DNA of 64,000 nt, from NCBI RefSeq assembly GCF_947507565.1, contig NC_089181.1:1358536-1422535 (forward strand). The letters run 5' to 3'. Origin of the DNA: Oscarella lobularis (taxonomy: Eukaryota > Porifera > Homoscleromorpha > Homosclerophorida > Oscarellidae). The notes beneath the pieces were generated by a model. The model was not told the DNA's origin. It did not search any database and was given only the letters and a program-made list of their open reading frames with translations. Below are positions 45,694-56,596 of this stretch, one piece after another (position 1 is the stretch's first letter; every line of letters starts with the position of its first letter). The position numbers were made by a program, and so were the translations under genes.

Positions 45694-47930
45694 CTACAGT
45701 TGCTGAGTTTCCACTTCCTCGTCCAGACACTCTACGAGATCCTTTCTTATGAACTTCGATAGCCACACATTTTCGATCTTTTCCAGACATTTTTCCCGAG
45801 GATCAACTGTTGGAGCGAATAACTTTCGACCCTCCTCGACTCCGCACATTCCACTCTCCAAAATGACTTTGGACATGGTCATAATGTCCTCATCTGCCGA
45901 AGGTGTTGAATGAATCGAGGAATTGAATGCCAATGACGTTTCTGCATTCATCTTCTCCAATGAATCTCTCAGAAATAGCACCGTCTGCGACAATATCTTC
46001 GCATGATTTGACGAAGCATTACTTGAGGATCCCATTGCATTTTTCAAATGACTAAGATAGAAAAATGAATCTACAGGCCAACATTTTATTGTTAATATTT
46101 TACAGATTGTAGTGCTCCATTTGCTGGTCGATTGGTTTGCCTCTGCCTTTGATTCCGCTTGTATTCACCGTTCCGTTGTGAATTGCGATGAAGGCCGTAC
46201 TCGATGACCAATCTGCTTGCAAATTGCACAGAAAATTGGCCGCCTCGGTAGCATAATTTCTTCGACCAGACCCAAGAAATAAGATGAGAGCATATTTCCA
46301 GGCTGCGATGATTTTTGGCCCATTTTCATCTCTAATGGAATGCCGGAGGTTCAAATAAAAAATCCCAAATGGAGAATACGTCCATGGAGAAGATAGAGGT
46401 GATCATCCTTCTCTGGGTCGATGGACGAATCGCATGGGAGTATGGTCTGGATTACTATCTCCTTAGCTTGGTGTCGCAGCCATTGCTGAAAATCTTCAGG
46501 TGACACTGATAGTTCTTCATCAGTTGACGAAATTTTGAAGTAAGACATAACTGCGGCTAAGGTGGGCCTGGAAAACGTGAGACAGAAATTCGTCTCCGTT
46601 GTTGAAAACTTTGACCCCTTTATCTGCATGCTTCCGGTTGACAACGTTTTTGAGATGGCAGAGCGATACCTTGTCGCGTTCAGATCCCCAAACTGAATTA
46701 AAAATGACGCGCGAGCACTACCATGCAAAATGGAAATCGCCTGAGAGACAGGAAAGGTAAGGAAAGTGTACGTGGAATTTCAAAAGAAAATTTTCTTACC
46801 AGGACATTCGCATGCCCAACTGAGTTGATGAAAGGGGTTGTCTTCACATATCTTCACCCTCTTCGCACTTCGAATGTTACTGCAGGTTTTTTGATCACCA
46901 ACGACAAGCTGTTATGTTTAGATTAAAAATCAAAAACAGAACTGTTATATTTCACCTGTGGAGACATGTCCGACTTCTGCATGTCACAACAAAATCTTTC
47001 AAGAATGGCAATATTATTGTCGGTTGAGGCTTCGTCGATGACAAGAATTTCCAAAGCTGCAACCTCTGATTTCATTCATGAGTGATTTTTACCATCGTGT
47101 TCTTTTAATTGAAAGCCTGACAGGGTCGAAAGTTGAGCAAGAGTAAACTCCATCACATAGTCGATGGCTTCTTCAAAAAGGGATTGATTTTCGACTGACG
47201 TGGGCATTAAATCATCGTAAGACAAAAGAGATCGAGATTTCTGCATAATATGAAAATTTTTTGATATAACTGGCTTTTTTGTGTATATTACTTGTGGAGT
47301 GGCGGACCAATTCGGTGGGAGATTCCTGATGCGTATTGCTAACCTGGTGGTAAGATTCTGCATGCTTGACTGAGATCCTAGAACGAATAACATTAAAAAT
47401 GGAACTGTAGAGAGGTTAGCACTGCTAATAATCACTGGTTCTTTCGTGATGCAAACTTCTGTAGATATTGAGATTGTCGTACACCCACAGAACTGGCTTA
47501 CTACGAACATCCCTTAGACGCTCAGGATCTGCTGCTACATCCTCTAGACGTCTCCAGGTTTGAGAGTATGACATGCAAATTCCCATGCGATTCAGATGGG
47601 TGATAACCTCTCTGCTGGTTCCCTTGGACACCAACATGAATGAAGTGAGCAGCTGAATGCCGCTTGCTCTCGTCTCGCGCTGCTTAAGAATGACGGACTC
47701 GGTAATAGCTGCTTTAAGACGAGCTGATGCATGGTTTCCCTTCTTTCGTCTTCGACCAGTTTGCGAAGAATGAATGTGAGGTGCGGGCTATGTCTTTCCT
47801 GAGCTGTCCAGATTTCTCTCAGAGAAAATTCGGACAAGACCTCGATATTCACCGGCCCAGTCAAGATAGAAGACTCTTCGCAATTCCTCAAAGCTTCGAG
47901 CTCTTTTACCAGTATGCGATTTTAGCTTAC
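45694..47930 (-). CDS. DUF6589/Academ-type transposase of second unit
   Basis: Minus strand. The N-terminal exon (about 47891-47437) contains SREVITHLNRMGICMSYSQT and VLWVYDNLNIYRSLHHER (first Asp region). Later segments have LVVGDQKTCSNIRSA (second Asp region, about 46913) and NPFHQLSWACECPG. Then come a long exon 46728-46351, an exon with AWKYALILFLGSG and NYATEAANFL (candidate Glu, about 46240), and GKPIDQQMEHYNL. The last exon (46047-45694) ends EVETQQL. The D...D...E spacing and the final D-x(3)-E-H-x-N match DUF6589 proteins common in fungi and some animals. No Cys8 finger was located upstream; the start is unknown. A stop follows HHERTSDY at about 47433, probably at a splice junction, so integrity is uncertain. 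Its stop lies 5 bp from the helicase stop. Confidence 0.72.
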
Positions 47931-48331
47931 TAACTCGTCTTTGGCGAGTGCCGGAGTGTATTGCTCTTCGCTAACCCTATTGTTCCCCCACGTCGTAATG
48001 CGTGGGCGAATGGGCGTGGATGAGGCGGAACCGAACCAGACAAGGAACGGAGCATCCGGGACGCGAAAGAGGGGACCGAGGCTAGGCGTCAGACCTCTTT
48101 CGTCAGTAGTGTAGGTATATAGCGATGACGTCGACGAAACAGCAGCTGATTGCCCGCCACGACTGTCTGTCCCACTTTGCCACTTCGATGATGTGGAGCT
48201 AAGAGATAAAGTCATCTCAGTCAGCTAACAGCAAGTGTGATTATAATTATCACAGAAAGAAATGGCGCAACAACGCCCACAAAAAAAAAACAATGTCTTG
48301 CGCAACGGCGCAGAAAAAAGCGCAACGGCGC
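47931..48331. other. No recognisable gene; possible 5' region of the transposase
   Basis: Probably holds the promoter and first exon of the minus-strand transposase. An A-rich run occurs at 48282-48290. No terminal repeat was identified. Confidence 0.4.
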
Positions 48332-48990
48332 TTACTCGTCGCCCTTTTTGGCGCGTTTCGCGCCGCGCGAACGAATCTTCATGCGGGGAGGGGCAGCCCT
48401 TCCGGCGGCAGCGTGAGCGGCGGGGGTGTCCGTTCCCATCGGCGGGGTGTCCTTCGACGGCGGCTGTGACGACTTCCCCGCCGGAGGCGGGTTCGTTCCC
48501 ATCGTCGTCAACAGGGGGTCCTTCGTCGAGGTCTCCTCCTTCGCTGTCGGAGGCAGCGGCCGCGGTGGGGGTCCTTCTTGAGCCTCGGCGGCGGAGGGGG
48601 ATCCTTCTTGAGCCTCGGCGGCGGAGGGGGATCCTTCTTGAGCCTCGGCGGCGGAGGGGGATCCTTCTTGAGCCTCGGCGGCGGATGGGGAAGCGTCGTT
48701 GTCCGGCTTGAAAAAAGGAATCGCTTCCGGCTTCATTTCGTTCCTCGCTGCTTTCACGCACATTATGACGACCTAATGACGACTTAGTATTTAATTTTCT
48801 AAGGTCTTTCTTACTTACGAGGACCCAGGTTGGCTGAGTGAGCCCGATCTTTTCGCAGCTTCTAATATGATGGCGCGGTTGCCTTTCTTCGTAACTTTTG
48901 CGCCATCTATTGCCGAGATATATCTGAAGAAAGCCTCAAGTTCCGTTCTCGGCAGATCAAAAATGTTGATACTCATTGCTCGACCTCTGG
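48332..48990 (-). CDS. Hypothetical two-exon protein with 10-residue repeats
   Basis: Exon 1 (ATG 48990 to about 48823) encodes FDLPRTELEAFFRYISAID...KKGNRAIILEAAKRSG, a helical domain that resembles short DNA/RNA-element ORF1 N-termini but is not recognised. A GTAAGTAAG donor follows. Exon 2 starts near 48750 and contains four tandem SPSAAEAQEG units, a Pro/Thr-rich stretch and a basic end (KIRSRGAKRAKKGDE), with the stop at 48332. The plus-strand glycine-rich frame over the repeats is a shadow. The basic tail could be a nuclear localisation signal. Confidence 0.5.
48571..48690. repeat. Four 30-bp tandem repeats
   Basis: Four successive copies of a 30-bp unit beginning ATCCTTCTTGAGCCTCGGCG. 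The two central copies are identical and the outer ones each carry a few changes. The length is a multiple of three and keeps the minus-strand frame open. Confidence 0.95.
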
Positions 48991-49099
48991 CGACTGTTAG
49001 ATTACAGCTTGATTGGGCAATCAGGAGACAATACCTCGCCGCCCCGGAGGCGTTGTCAGAGTATGGTGATTGGCCCAACGGCTTCATGTGAGGCACGTG

Positions 49100-49391
49100 C
49101 CGTCAGTTGGTAGACCCGGCGGTCGTGGACAGCTACCTGAAGGGAGAGATCGCGATGGGCAGAGTGGTGGGTCCCGTGCCGTTAGAGCACGCGCGCTGGA
49201 TGCGCATAAGCACGTTGGGGGTGATCCCAAAGCCTCACCAACCGGGACGGTGGCGGCTGATCGTGGACCTATCATCGCCCAAGGGAAGCAGCATCAACGA
49301 CGCGATTCGCACGGAATGGTGCTCGACGCGATACATCCGCGTCGAAGACGCCGTGCGCCGTTGCCTGCAGCTGATTGTGTCACTGTTTTAG
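49100..49391 (+). pseudogene. DIRS-like reverse transcriptase, N-terminal fragment
   Basis: VVDSYLKGEIAMGRVVGPVP, ISTLGVIPKPHQPGRWRLIV and DLSSPKGSSINDAIRTEWCS match the fingers region of DIRS-type reverse transcriptases (family pattern: L-G-x-I-P-K-x(4)-K-W-R-L-I-x-D-L-S-x-P-x-G-x-S-V-N-D). The catalytic FADD-like box is not reached; the frame stops at 49391. No partner recombinase is adjacent; the recombinase fragment at 12.0 kb is from elsewhere. Confidence 0.78.
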
Positions 49392-49429
49392 AACGAGGCT
49401 TTTCATGACGTCTTTTGCCATAAAACGTC

Positions 49430-49720
49430 AATTCGAGGTTCACTACTTGTGGCAGCCACTGCAAAGCTCCCTGCAGCCTATCTTCATCATGGCGTCAGAT
49501 CAATATATCGACTATTGGAATTTGCTGGCTCACCAGGAGGATGGCACGCTTTCGAAATTGGGGACAGGCTCTATTCCAAACTAGATTATTTAACGGCCCA
49601 AAAAATGTCCGATGCGTGCAAGAACCAGAGGCGGAAGCAGTAAAAGGCCAAGAAATCAAAAGGAGCAAGTGAGAAGACGAGGGAAAAAACCCAATATATG
49701 GCAGAGAGTTGCGTCGTATC
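49430..49720 (+). pseudogene. Mutator-like-domain transposase, C-terminal fragment (copy C)
   Basis: TSIRGSLLVAATAKLPAAYL, GVRSIYRLLEFAGSPGGWHA and KMSDACKNQRRKQ match the C-terminal region of copy B (AAAVKLAAASFNHG..., GTHTLKAYREIDRGREASEI). Stops interrupt the basic tail that follows. No upstream part of the same copy is adjacent; it directly follows the DIRS fragment. Confidence 0.5.
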
Positions 49721-50459
49721 AGTCAGTCAGTTAGATTGTATTTATTATAAGGGGTTAGAAATCTTTTTTCAACTTCGCGTTATTTCACTGCCTTAGCTGT
49801 TTTTTTTGGGATTCCAAGCAGGCACTGACGACTTTTATTCCTTCTACCTTGGGTGGTTAGCGTTTGGGTTACACTTTGCATCCGCTATTATTCTGTTCGG
49901 TGAGCTCTAATGGTTCCTGGCTGTTGCCTAAGTTTCCATATAGTTGAGAGTCGTTTTCTGCTGTTTAATAAGCAAATGTATGAGCCATTAGCTAGAAAAG
50001 ACAAGAGTTTAGCGCTTTCTTTGCATATTGAAAGCGGAATTCTAAATTCTCAGGATCTCTGGCATTATTCTCTAGAGAACGCAGTAGGCCCGTAATCTTT
50101 GATAGAACGACGTCGCTGATCATTAGTCGATAGTAATCGACTTCGACAAAGGTAGTGAGAGTCCACAGAGCGAAAACGAGAACCGGCGAAGAACTCCGAA
50201 ACAATTCAGCAAAGATTTTCCGCGTTTTAATTAAATAATAAATTTATTACTATATATTTATTGCTTAGCTGACTTTCTTAATGCCAATGCCAAGATGGGC
50301 CTAGGCTGTCTTCATAAGATCAAAATTCGCAATGTACTGGTGTACTTGATTTGCCCTCTTCTGTATCTCTTTTCGCGGCAATGGTGCGTCTAAGAAGATA
50401 GCGCTAGCTTCATCGCGACGCGAAAAAAAGTCTGACACTGGCCTCAGCTAATTACTAAT

Positions 50460-50870
50460 TACGTCATTAGCAGGCCATGTGCAGAAGCGGATGGGCACCA
50501 GGCTTCGAAAGTGGAAGGGCGATACTCGCCGTAAGATCTTAGAGGATGGCGAAGGCGTGCCGGAGAAAGTCGTCTGACAGATACCATCATCGACGAGTAA
50601 TTATTGAAGTGAAAAGTATTGGTCTAATAATAATCTAATTGCGCTTACATCTTAAAAAAGTACTACGAAAGCGCCATAAGGAACAACATTGGTGACGTGG
50701 ACAGTATGGTCCGCGCCACCAAAGCCATCTTCTACCACTCCCGCCAGCTGCTCTTATCAGTACAATGTCGAATGCTGCCGAAAAGCGAAAAAAGCCAAAC
50801 CTTGTGCGCTGCCCCTCCATAATAAGGCATTTAAATAGTATATATTTTTAGTGTTCTTCATAATGTTCTA
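50460..50870 (+). pseudogene. Mutator-like-domain transposase, middle fragment
   Basis: GHVQKRMGTRLRKWKGDTRR, then (after a frame change) SRLTDTIIDE, an apparent intron, and LKKYYESAIRNNIGDVDSMV with RATKAIFYHSRQ. The corresponding parts of copy B read GHVQKRMGSRLRRWK, RLTDSVIDE and YYGNAIRRNIGDVDTM. On the plus strand it lies after the C-terminal fragment at 49.4 kb, so order is inverted relative to the protein. The two pieces are therefore rearranged or from different copies. Confidence 0.65.
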
Positions 50871-51036
50871 TTTCTTTTAGCCGCTAGCGACTATCGTGTG
50901 TGTGTGACGACATAGACGACAGCGTCTGCAGTGACTACACTGTATCAACGGCATTCGCACATGACTATTGCTATTTCGTATGGGCCAAACGTGCAAACCA
51001 CGATAGCTAAATATAAATAAATTTTAGACAACTGAG

Positions 51037-51115
51037 AGAGCGGTACTCTCAGGGCTGATAAAGATTCTTTTGACGAGAGCGGTACACTCAGGGCTGATAA
51101 ACATTCTTTTGACGA
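51037..51115. repeat. 39-bp direct tandem repeat
   Basis: GAGAGCGGTACTCTCAGGGC...CTTTTGAC occurs twice in tandem with two substitutions (TACTCTC/TACACTC and AAAGAT/AAACAT). Confidence 0.85.
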
Positions 51116-51157
51116 CGTAGATTCAGGCTACGGAAATTGTCTGACAAACTTTATTGA

Positions 51158-51352
51158 ATTAAATTACGATCTCCTCGTCCTTCTCCTTCAACTAAAAAGT
51201 GATGACACGACAAAAGTAGTATTTATGAGTTTTCTTACGTCATCCTTTAACACTTTGATTTCTCCGTCCTTCTTCCCAAGTTCGCCGTCCTTCTCCTTCA
51301 ACTAAAAAGCGATTTGGCAAAAGTAGTATTTATGAGCGTCTTACGTCATCCT
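51158..51352 (-). other. Duplicated coiled-coil exons, minus strand
   Basis: On the minus strand a last exon (about 51190-51159) reads LKEKDEEIVI then stop. The preceding exon (about 51307-51240) reads LKEKDGELGKKDGEIKVLKDD with a GTAAGAAA donor. The intron-exon blocks share about 90 bp, indicating local exon duplication. The heptad pattern suggests a coiled coil; the upstream exons are not identified. Confidence 0.4.
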
Positions 51353-52093
51353 TTCAAATTGGGGCTTTTATTTATTAATTTTACTTTTCATTTATATATT
51401 TATAGTACATGTGAAGCGGGGAATAAATAAGACGCCGTCGTCGACGCCACAGCAGCCTTCGACGTCACCGACGCTACGGACGTCGACGCCACCGCAGCGG
51501 ACGAGAATGCCACCGCCGTCAACGTCGACGGCCGCCGTCGACGATACGTACGTCGTAGGCGATACCGACTCTGACGCCGACATTACGTTAAGTAAGGCAG
51601 TTTATTTTGTCTTGAATTTGAATCTTAAGTATTTCAACTTGATTTTGCCACGCATATACAAATTTTGTGCAATTATATCACAGTTTTAACAGGAGCTGCT
51701 TAGGATAGATAACCAAGACTTTACTCCAAAGACCATTACTGAAATAACGTTTTCGCTTTTAGCATTTACCTTTTAAGAAATGTGTAAAGCTTATATGGAT
51801 TTTATTGACTGTAATACTCCTCGTCACAGCTTTCTTCTGTTTATGTAAAATCTAAAAAAACATTAATTTCCCCAGGGTCCTTCTCTTTTTTGCGCGACGA
51901 AAATGTTGTCAAAACACGCTCCATGACATCGGAGGTCTGCTCCTCATGAGGCAATGCAGAAAATTGTCCTTGACAAGCGCCTACTCAACGACGTCAAAAG
52001 ATCACAAAGTTTTGCCACACCGGATCCTTAGAAGATTACCACTCTCTGCTGACAAAGTAATGTCCAAAGCGAATACATTTTCGATATAATGGG

Positions 52094-52426
52094 ATGGTTC
52101 CTCGGACGCAGCTAGCGATTCTTGACCATAATAACAACGTCGGGCGCCCGCAAACTGTTGACGACGACGGAGGGGAAAGATACAAGATCGTGTTCCCGAA
52201 AGCAACAAAGTGTTGGGTTGCCAAGCCAATTTATGAGCCCAAGAGTTATCTCTATCGACGAGAACTGTTATCTGAAATAATAGCCCTACGAGAGAAAAAA
52301 GCAACAAAATTGAATACTTACAAAGTGGAACCTTTGCCGGCACCCATTGCTTCAAGAATTACGTCTGTAAAAAGACCAGAAAAGAGCAAAATAATTAAGA
52401 AACGAATAAGTAGATTTAGCGCCTAA
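52094..52426 (+). pseudogene. Fragment of a repetitive transposon-like protein family
   Basis: AILDHNNNVGRPQTVDDDGG, YKIVFPKATKCWVAKPIYEP and KSYLYRRELL match a pattern I know from repeated animal genes (L-D-H-N-x-N-x-x-R...F-P-K-A-T-x-x-W-V-A-K-P-I-Y-E). The end (IASRITSVKRPEKSK...SRF) also fits that family's C-terminus. Upstream exons are not recognised. Function unknown, probably mobile-element derived. Confidence 0.55.
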
Positions 52427-53532
52427 ATGTATTTTTCATTCCTATTGAGGAATCTCCAGTCAGACAGGCCACAGAATGTTATCAAACAAATCTGACTCGC
52501 TAGAGGTCTTATTCAACCTCATCTATGTCTAAATCCATATTGTCATTAGCCCATTGAAAGCCAACGTATTGGCCGCTTTCTTCCGGAAGCTTCCTTCTCA
52601 TAACGACTGCAACACACGATGGAGGCAAATTCGGACTCCTCGTCCAAGTCGTTCGTGGAGACAATACGTAAACTGCCGATACGCAGTTAGCCTTAGTAGT
52701 GTAAGCAGAGTCAGTAGGGTTGACTAGTGTTACACCGCTGCATAGGTGTTAGACAAAGGCTCCGTAATGTTGCCTCTTCTGACGTCGTTCATGCTCACAA
52801 CAGCTGTTCTCAGAACGTCGACGTAGAGACAGACTACGCCGAAGTTTTCATGGTCTGTAATGCACTGCAGACAATACATCTTCCAGTCAAGTGCGTTTTC
52901 CTCTCGAAAACAACGGCACTATCGCTCAGACGGCATAATGTGGCACCGGTAGCAAGTGCACCACGCCCTACTCAAAAGACGATCGACCGTATCAATGTCG
53001 GTTACGCTACTGACGCTGCTCTGATCCTAACTAGAAAGAAGAAAATCCTCACTGTATAGAGGATCGGGTCTTTCATGCCGCGGTTCGAAGCTGAAAGGCT
53101 CAATTGACGACATTATTCGGCAGAATAGCGTGTGCACTAAGAACGACTGACGTCACTGCATAGTAGGGGGCGAGGCCCATCCTGACACCCTCTACTTCGA
53201 CAACTCGCTGCGCGCTCAAAAAAGGTACAAAAGCTGCTAATCGCCGTACAGAACGCTTTATTTTGATAAGATCTTTCAAGAGATGGAGGAAGTGGAACCC
53301 ATGAGACTTCCCCTTTAAGGGCAGAAAAGATTGTCTAGCAGTCAATGTATTTTCGGCAAAAAATTTGGCGTATGACCTCGGACTGACCTTCAGATCGTTT
53401 GCAATCCCCATTAGCCGCAGTGTTCTGCCCAGGATTTTACAGGAAGTGGTCGGAATGTTTCGGGACGCTTTGCGCGCCAAGAAATGTTTAGCCACGTCCC
53501 TTTTTTCTCTACCACGCCTTCATTTTAATAAA
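52427..53532. other. Weak coding signals only
   Basis: A 110-codon plus frame (52727-53059) and a 131-codon minus frame (53100-53495) lack family resemblance. On the minus strand around 52690-52510, PPSCVAVVMRRKLPEESGQY could be a last exon (ends DLDIDEVE), unassigned. Confidence 0.35.
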
Positions 53533-55753
53533 AAAGTTCAATGCCTTGTTGGTTTTCCTCCCTCTGGCCTCTGTTCTTCTTCAAGGTGGTGCTTACCTTG
53601 GCTCGTTTGGGTTGCCGCTTCTTCTTTTTATATGCTGCTCCACCCTCGACGCCTTCGAACCCTCCCGCCAAATACTTGCGCCCTTCATTTTTCTTTTGTG
53701 CCGTGGATTTCTTTTTCCTTTCTGCTCGGCGAAGGACCATTTTCTTTTTACACCACTCTTTTTTCTTCATGATCTCGGACGCTTCTCGTCCGCGGTCGAT
53801 TTCTCTGTAGGCTTTGAGAGTGTGGGTTCCGGCGGGAGTGCTTATGGCATTGAGCGCTCGAATCAGTGCCCCGGAGCCGTGGTTGAACGAAGCTGCAGCC
53901 AGCTTGACGGCAGCCGCGATCAACTTAGGCCCTCTGTTCTTAGTTTTAGGAGCCAGGCTCCACAAGGTGTTATGAAACGATTCGTTCTAAGCATAATAAA
54001 TAAATTAATTAGGTAAGTATTTCTTAATGTTCATCGTGCGGAATTTTGCGCGATGCCTCCAGAGCACTGATCGAGGAGCTCGCGGTTGGAGAGAGAGTCG
54101 AAAATGTTATGGACAGCGTGAAAGAGGGCGTGTGGTAATTTTTCCCACACCGAATCGTATTTGTTGGTTCCCGCGGCCCTGTCCTTCTGCCACTTGCACC
54201 ACGACTCCGCCCCCACGGGGCAAAATTGATGCCGTTCTTCCTCAGTTGAGGGTAAAGAGTTGTGGCTGTAGAAGGTGATGTTTCAGCAGCAGGCTTTCAC
54301 GCGGTCGACGGCTTGTTGGTGGGCTAGCCCGTACAGTTGGCTGGAGTGGTACAGGATGTCTTTGGTGGCGCGGATCATGGTGTCGACGTCACCGATGTTT
54401 CTTCTTATGGCGTTGCCGTAGTATCTTTGGAATCTAAATTTAATATTATTATTATTTATAACGCCAATGTATGAAAATTTTCAAATTACTCGTCGATAAC
54501 GGAATCCGTTAGTCGTTTTGACCCGGACACGCCTTTGCCATCCTCTAGTGTCATTTTTCGATTTTCGTCCTTCCACCGGCGAAGCCGAGAGCCCATCCGC
54601 TTCTGCACGTGTCCAATGCAGTCTTGTTTGCGAATGGGATAGGCTTCGCCGTAGGTTTGTGGTGGGGAGACAGCCAGAAAAGACTTGGCGTCTCCATCAC
54701 CGACAAAGGTGGTATACCTGTAAAAAATAATAAATAAATAAGTAAATAAATATATATTTTTTCAACTTTCGTGCCGCAGATTATAATTCGACACTGATCT
54801 CTTCCAAAGAACGACTGCGCCGTCCGCCTCCATGGCATTAGCGGAGCGGCGAAAGTTTTTTCTGCACTGGGCGAGTGTTTCTCCAGCCAGCGTTCATAAT
54901 CCTCGCTGTTGGTATTTGGCGAGGACCTCTCCATCCTGTCGCAGGCGAGGCACAGATTTGAATAGATGTTGCAGTCAATGACGCAGCCAGTTTAAAATGA
55001 CGGCTTGAACTCCATAGTGGGACGAATGCCCTCGTTTCGCCCACGTGCCGTCAAACAAAACTGTCCTGTCAATGACGCTGTGCTCCGGCACCTCCTGTTT
55101 TGATCGAAACTCCGCGACAGCTGTGGTGGCCGATTCGTTGAAAATCTGAGCAACAATAAATAAATAAATACATAAATAAAGAAAATTAGTCACATAGAAA
55201 ACCTCTATTAGACTGGTATTGATGGAGCTGATATAACAGTCTCAGCTGTCGCGGAGAGGAGGTGACGGCATGTTGAATACGCCTGCGATCTTTAGCAATT
55301 CCTGCCGTCTTCCTCCGATGGAAATAGCAGCGAAAACGGCTCGTCGATTGACGTCAAAACTTTTACCGCCGTTTTTGCTCGGTTATAGGCGCTTGAAGGT
55401 CGTGAATTGGTTGCGGCTTTGGCAGGAATTGCACTTCAAGATCAGAGTGGAACAGAAGCCATTTCGATGGTCGATGTCTTCGTGAAGTTCGAAGTCCGAT
55501 TCGTTGCACTCAATGCATGCGACAGCAGTGCATATCGACGTAAAAAAGTGATCGATGTCGACGAAACGGTATCCTTCGGCGATGGTATTGCCTTTCGCGG
55601 TTTGGCTTCTGGAGGGAACCACTCTGCAGGTGGAGAGCAGGCTAGCCTTTTTGAGGCAGGAGCTAAGCGCGTGGCGGCTTTCTTCCAGGCGGATATGCCC
55701 GTAAAGCGGCGTCTTCGAGGAGCGCGAGCTTTGCCATTTCGTTCGCTACCCAT
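53533..55753 (-). pseudogene. Mutator-like-domain transposase, copy B, near full length
   Basis: Minus strand. ATG 55753 opens a basic N-terminus (MGSERNGKARAPRRRRF). After a frame change come YRFVDIDHFFTSICT with cysteine pairs (CIEC, CNSC), a TAA near 55390, SFDVNRRAVFAAIS, and a TGA near 55250. The next exon has VLFDGTWAKRGHSSHYG (first Asp), then RSANAMEADGAVVLW, FVGDGDAKSFLA (second Asp), CIGHVQKRMGSRLRRW, FQRYYGNAIRRNIGDVD, HQFCPVGAESWCKWQ and CSGGIAQNSAR. The final exon has ESFHNTLWSLAPK (candidate Glu), KLAAASFNHGSGALIRALN and a lysine-rich tail to a stop at 53533. Introns of 40-70 bp separate the exons. The architecture matches copy A and extends it to the C-terminus. The stops show it is not functional. 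The family may mobilise the 9-bp-duplication foldback element; no terminal repeats link them. Confidence 0.75.
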
Positions 55754-55871
55754 TGTTGCCAAGTGTGGCAAAGCAGCGGATTGGACAAAATGCCATTGAC
55801 AATGTTGCAAATTAGGCTACAAACAGCCTAATTTGACAGTTTCAATTGTCAACATAGGAGCAATTCGACTT

Positions 55872-56420
55872 GACAAACGCCATTGTCAATGTAGCAAGTG
55901 CTCGCAGTTGATTGGCTTTTTATTGATTTACAAAAAGAGCAATAGAAAACAAACGAGGACATGTCGAGCTGGAAGAGTTTTGAGCGCGAGTGCCATGCAG
56001 CGGGGTAAACTGGGCTGTAGACGCCTGTAACCGACTTGTAGCGCGCCGTTTCTTTCTCCACAGCTTTAGCCTTCCGGAAAAGCTAAAGACGCTTCTCAGA
56101 GCGACGCTGTCAGCAGCGTCTATAAAAAAAACGGGCCGGAAAGCCCAAAACGAATCGCGAGCGACGCGCGCGCGCGTATCTCGCCCTAAAGAATGCTCTG
56201 TGGGAGAGTTGACGACCGATCGATCGATCGATCTATTTATCGATCGTGATATGCTTATTTTTTAGTGTGGCGCTGCGCTAGGGCGCGAGAAAGTGGCGGG
56301 GTGGGGGGGCGTTCGCGAAGAGCGGGCCAACGTATTGTTTGCCCGAAGCCCTGAAGAGACGGCTCTTCGGGGTCTGTACCCCGAACACATCCAAAATCGC
56401 ACCGATCCCGGCGTTCGGGG
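55872..56420. repeat. Duplicated block, copy 1
   Basis: Shares with 57356-57890, in the same order, AACGCCATTGTCAATGTAGCAA, GACGCTTCT...CAGCAGCGTC, a (CGAT)n microsatellite (56216-56245) and a coding-like end with LGRE..VAG and DPG-RGP. Divergence is considerable, so the duplication is old. Its frames suggest a gene fragment of unknown family. Confidence 0.6.
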
Positions 56421-56596
56421 ACCGGGAACCTCCTCTACCTCTCGCTCGCTTGCCTCTTCTTCCATTCCTTCCATTCCTTCCCGCTGTTCTTTGTGTAAGC
56501 ATTGGATCCTAACACACAGAAATACGTTGGGTAGATATTTATAAACAGACTCACTTGTGTTGAGTTAGAATGATTTTCTTCACTTGAAGATGACTC

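Larger units (their letters stand above)
43712..47930. mobile_element. Second Academ-type unit (helicase + transposase)
   Basis: It has the same gene pair and convergent layout as 30.1-37.7 kb, but is clearly diverged. The helicase runs plus from 43712 to 45688, and the transposase runs minus from about 47930 to 45694. Terminal inverted repeats were searched for by eye in 43480-43711 and 47930-48240 and not found, so the boundaries given are only the gene limits. The helicase carries a stop and a frameshift. Confidence 0.7.

Noticed and set aside
48578..48787. Glycine-rich plus-strand frame (SLGGGGGSFL repeats)
   Set aside because: Antisense shadow of the 30-bp repeats in the minus-strand gene.
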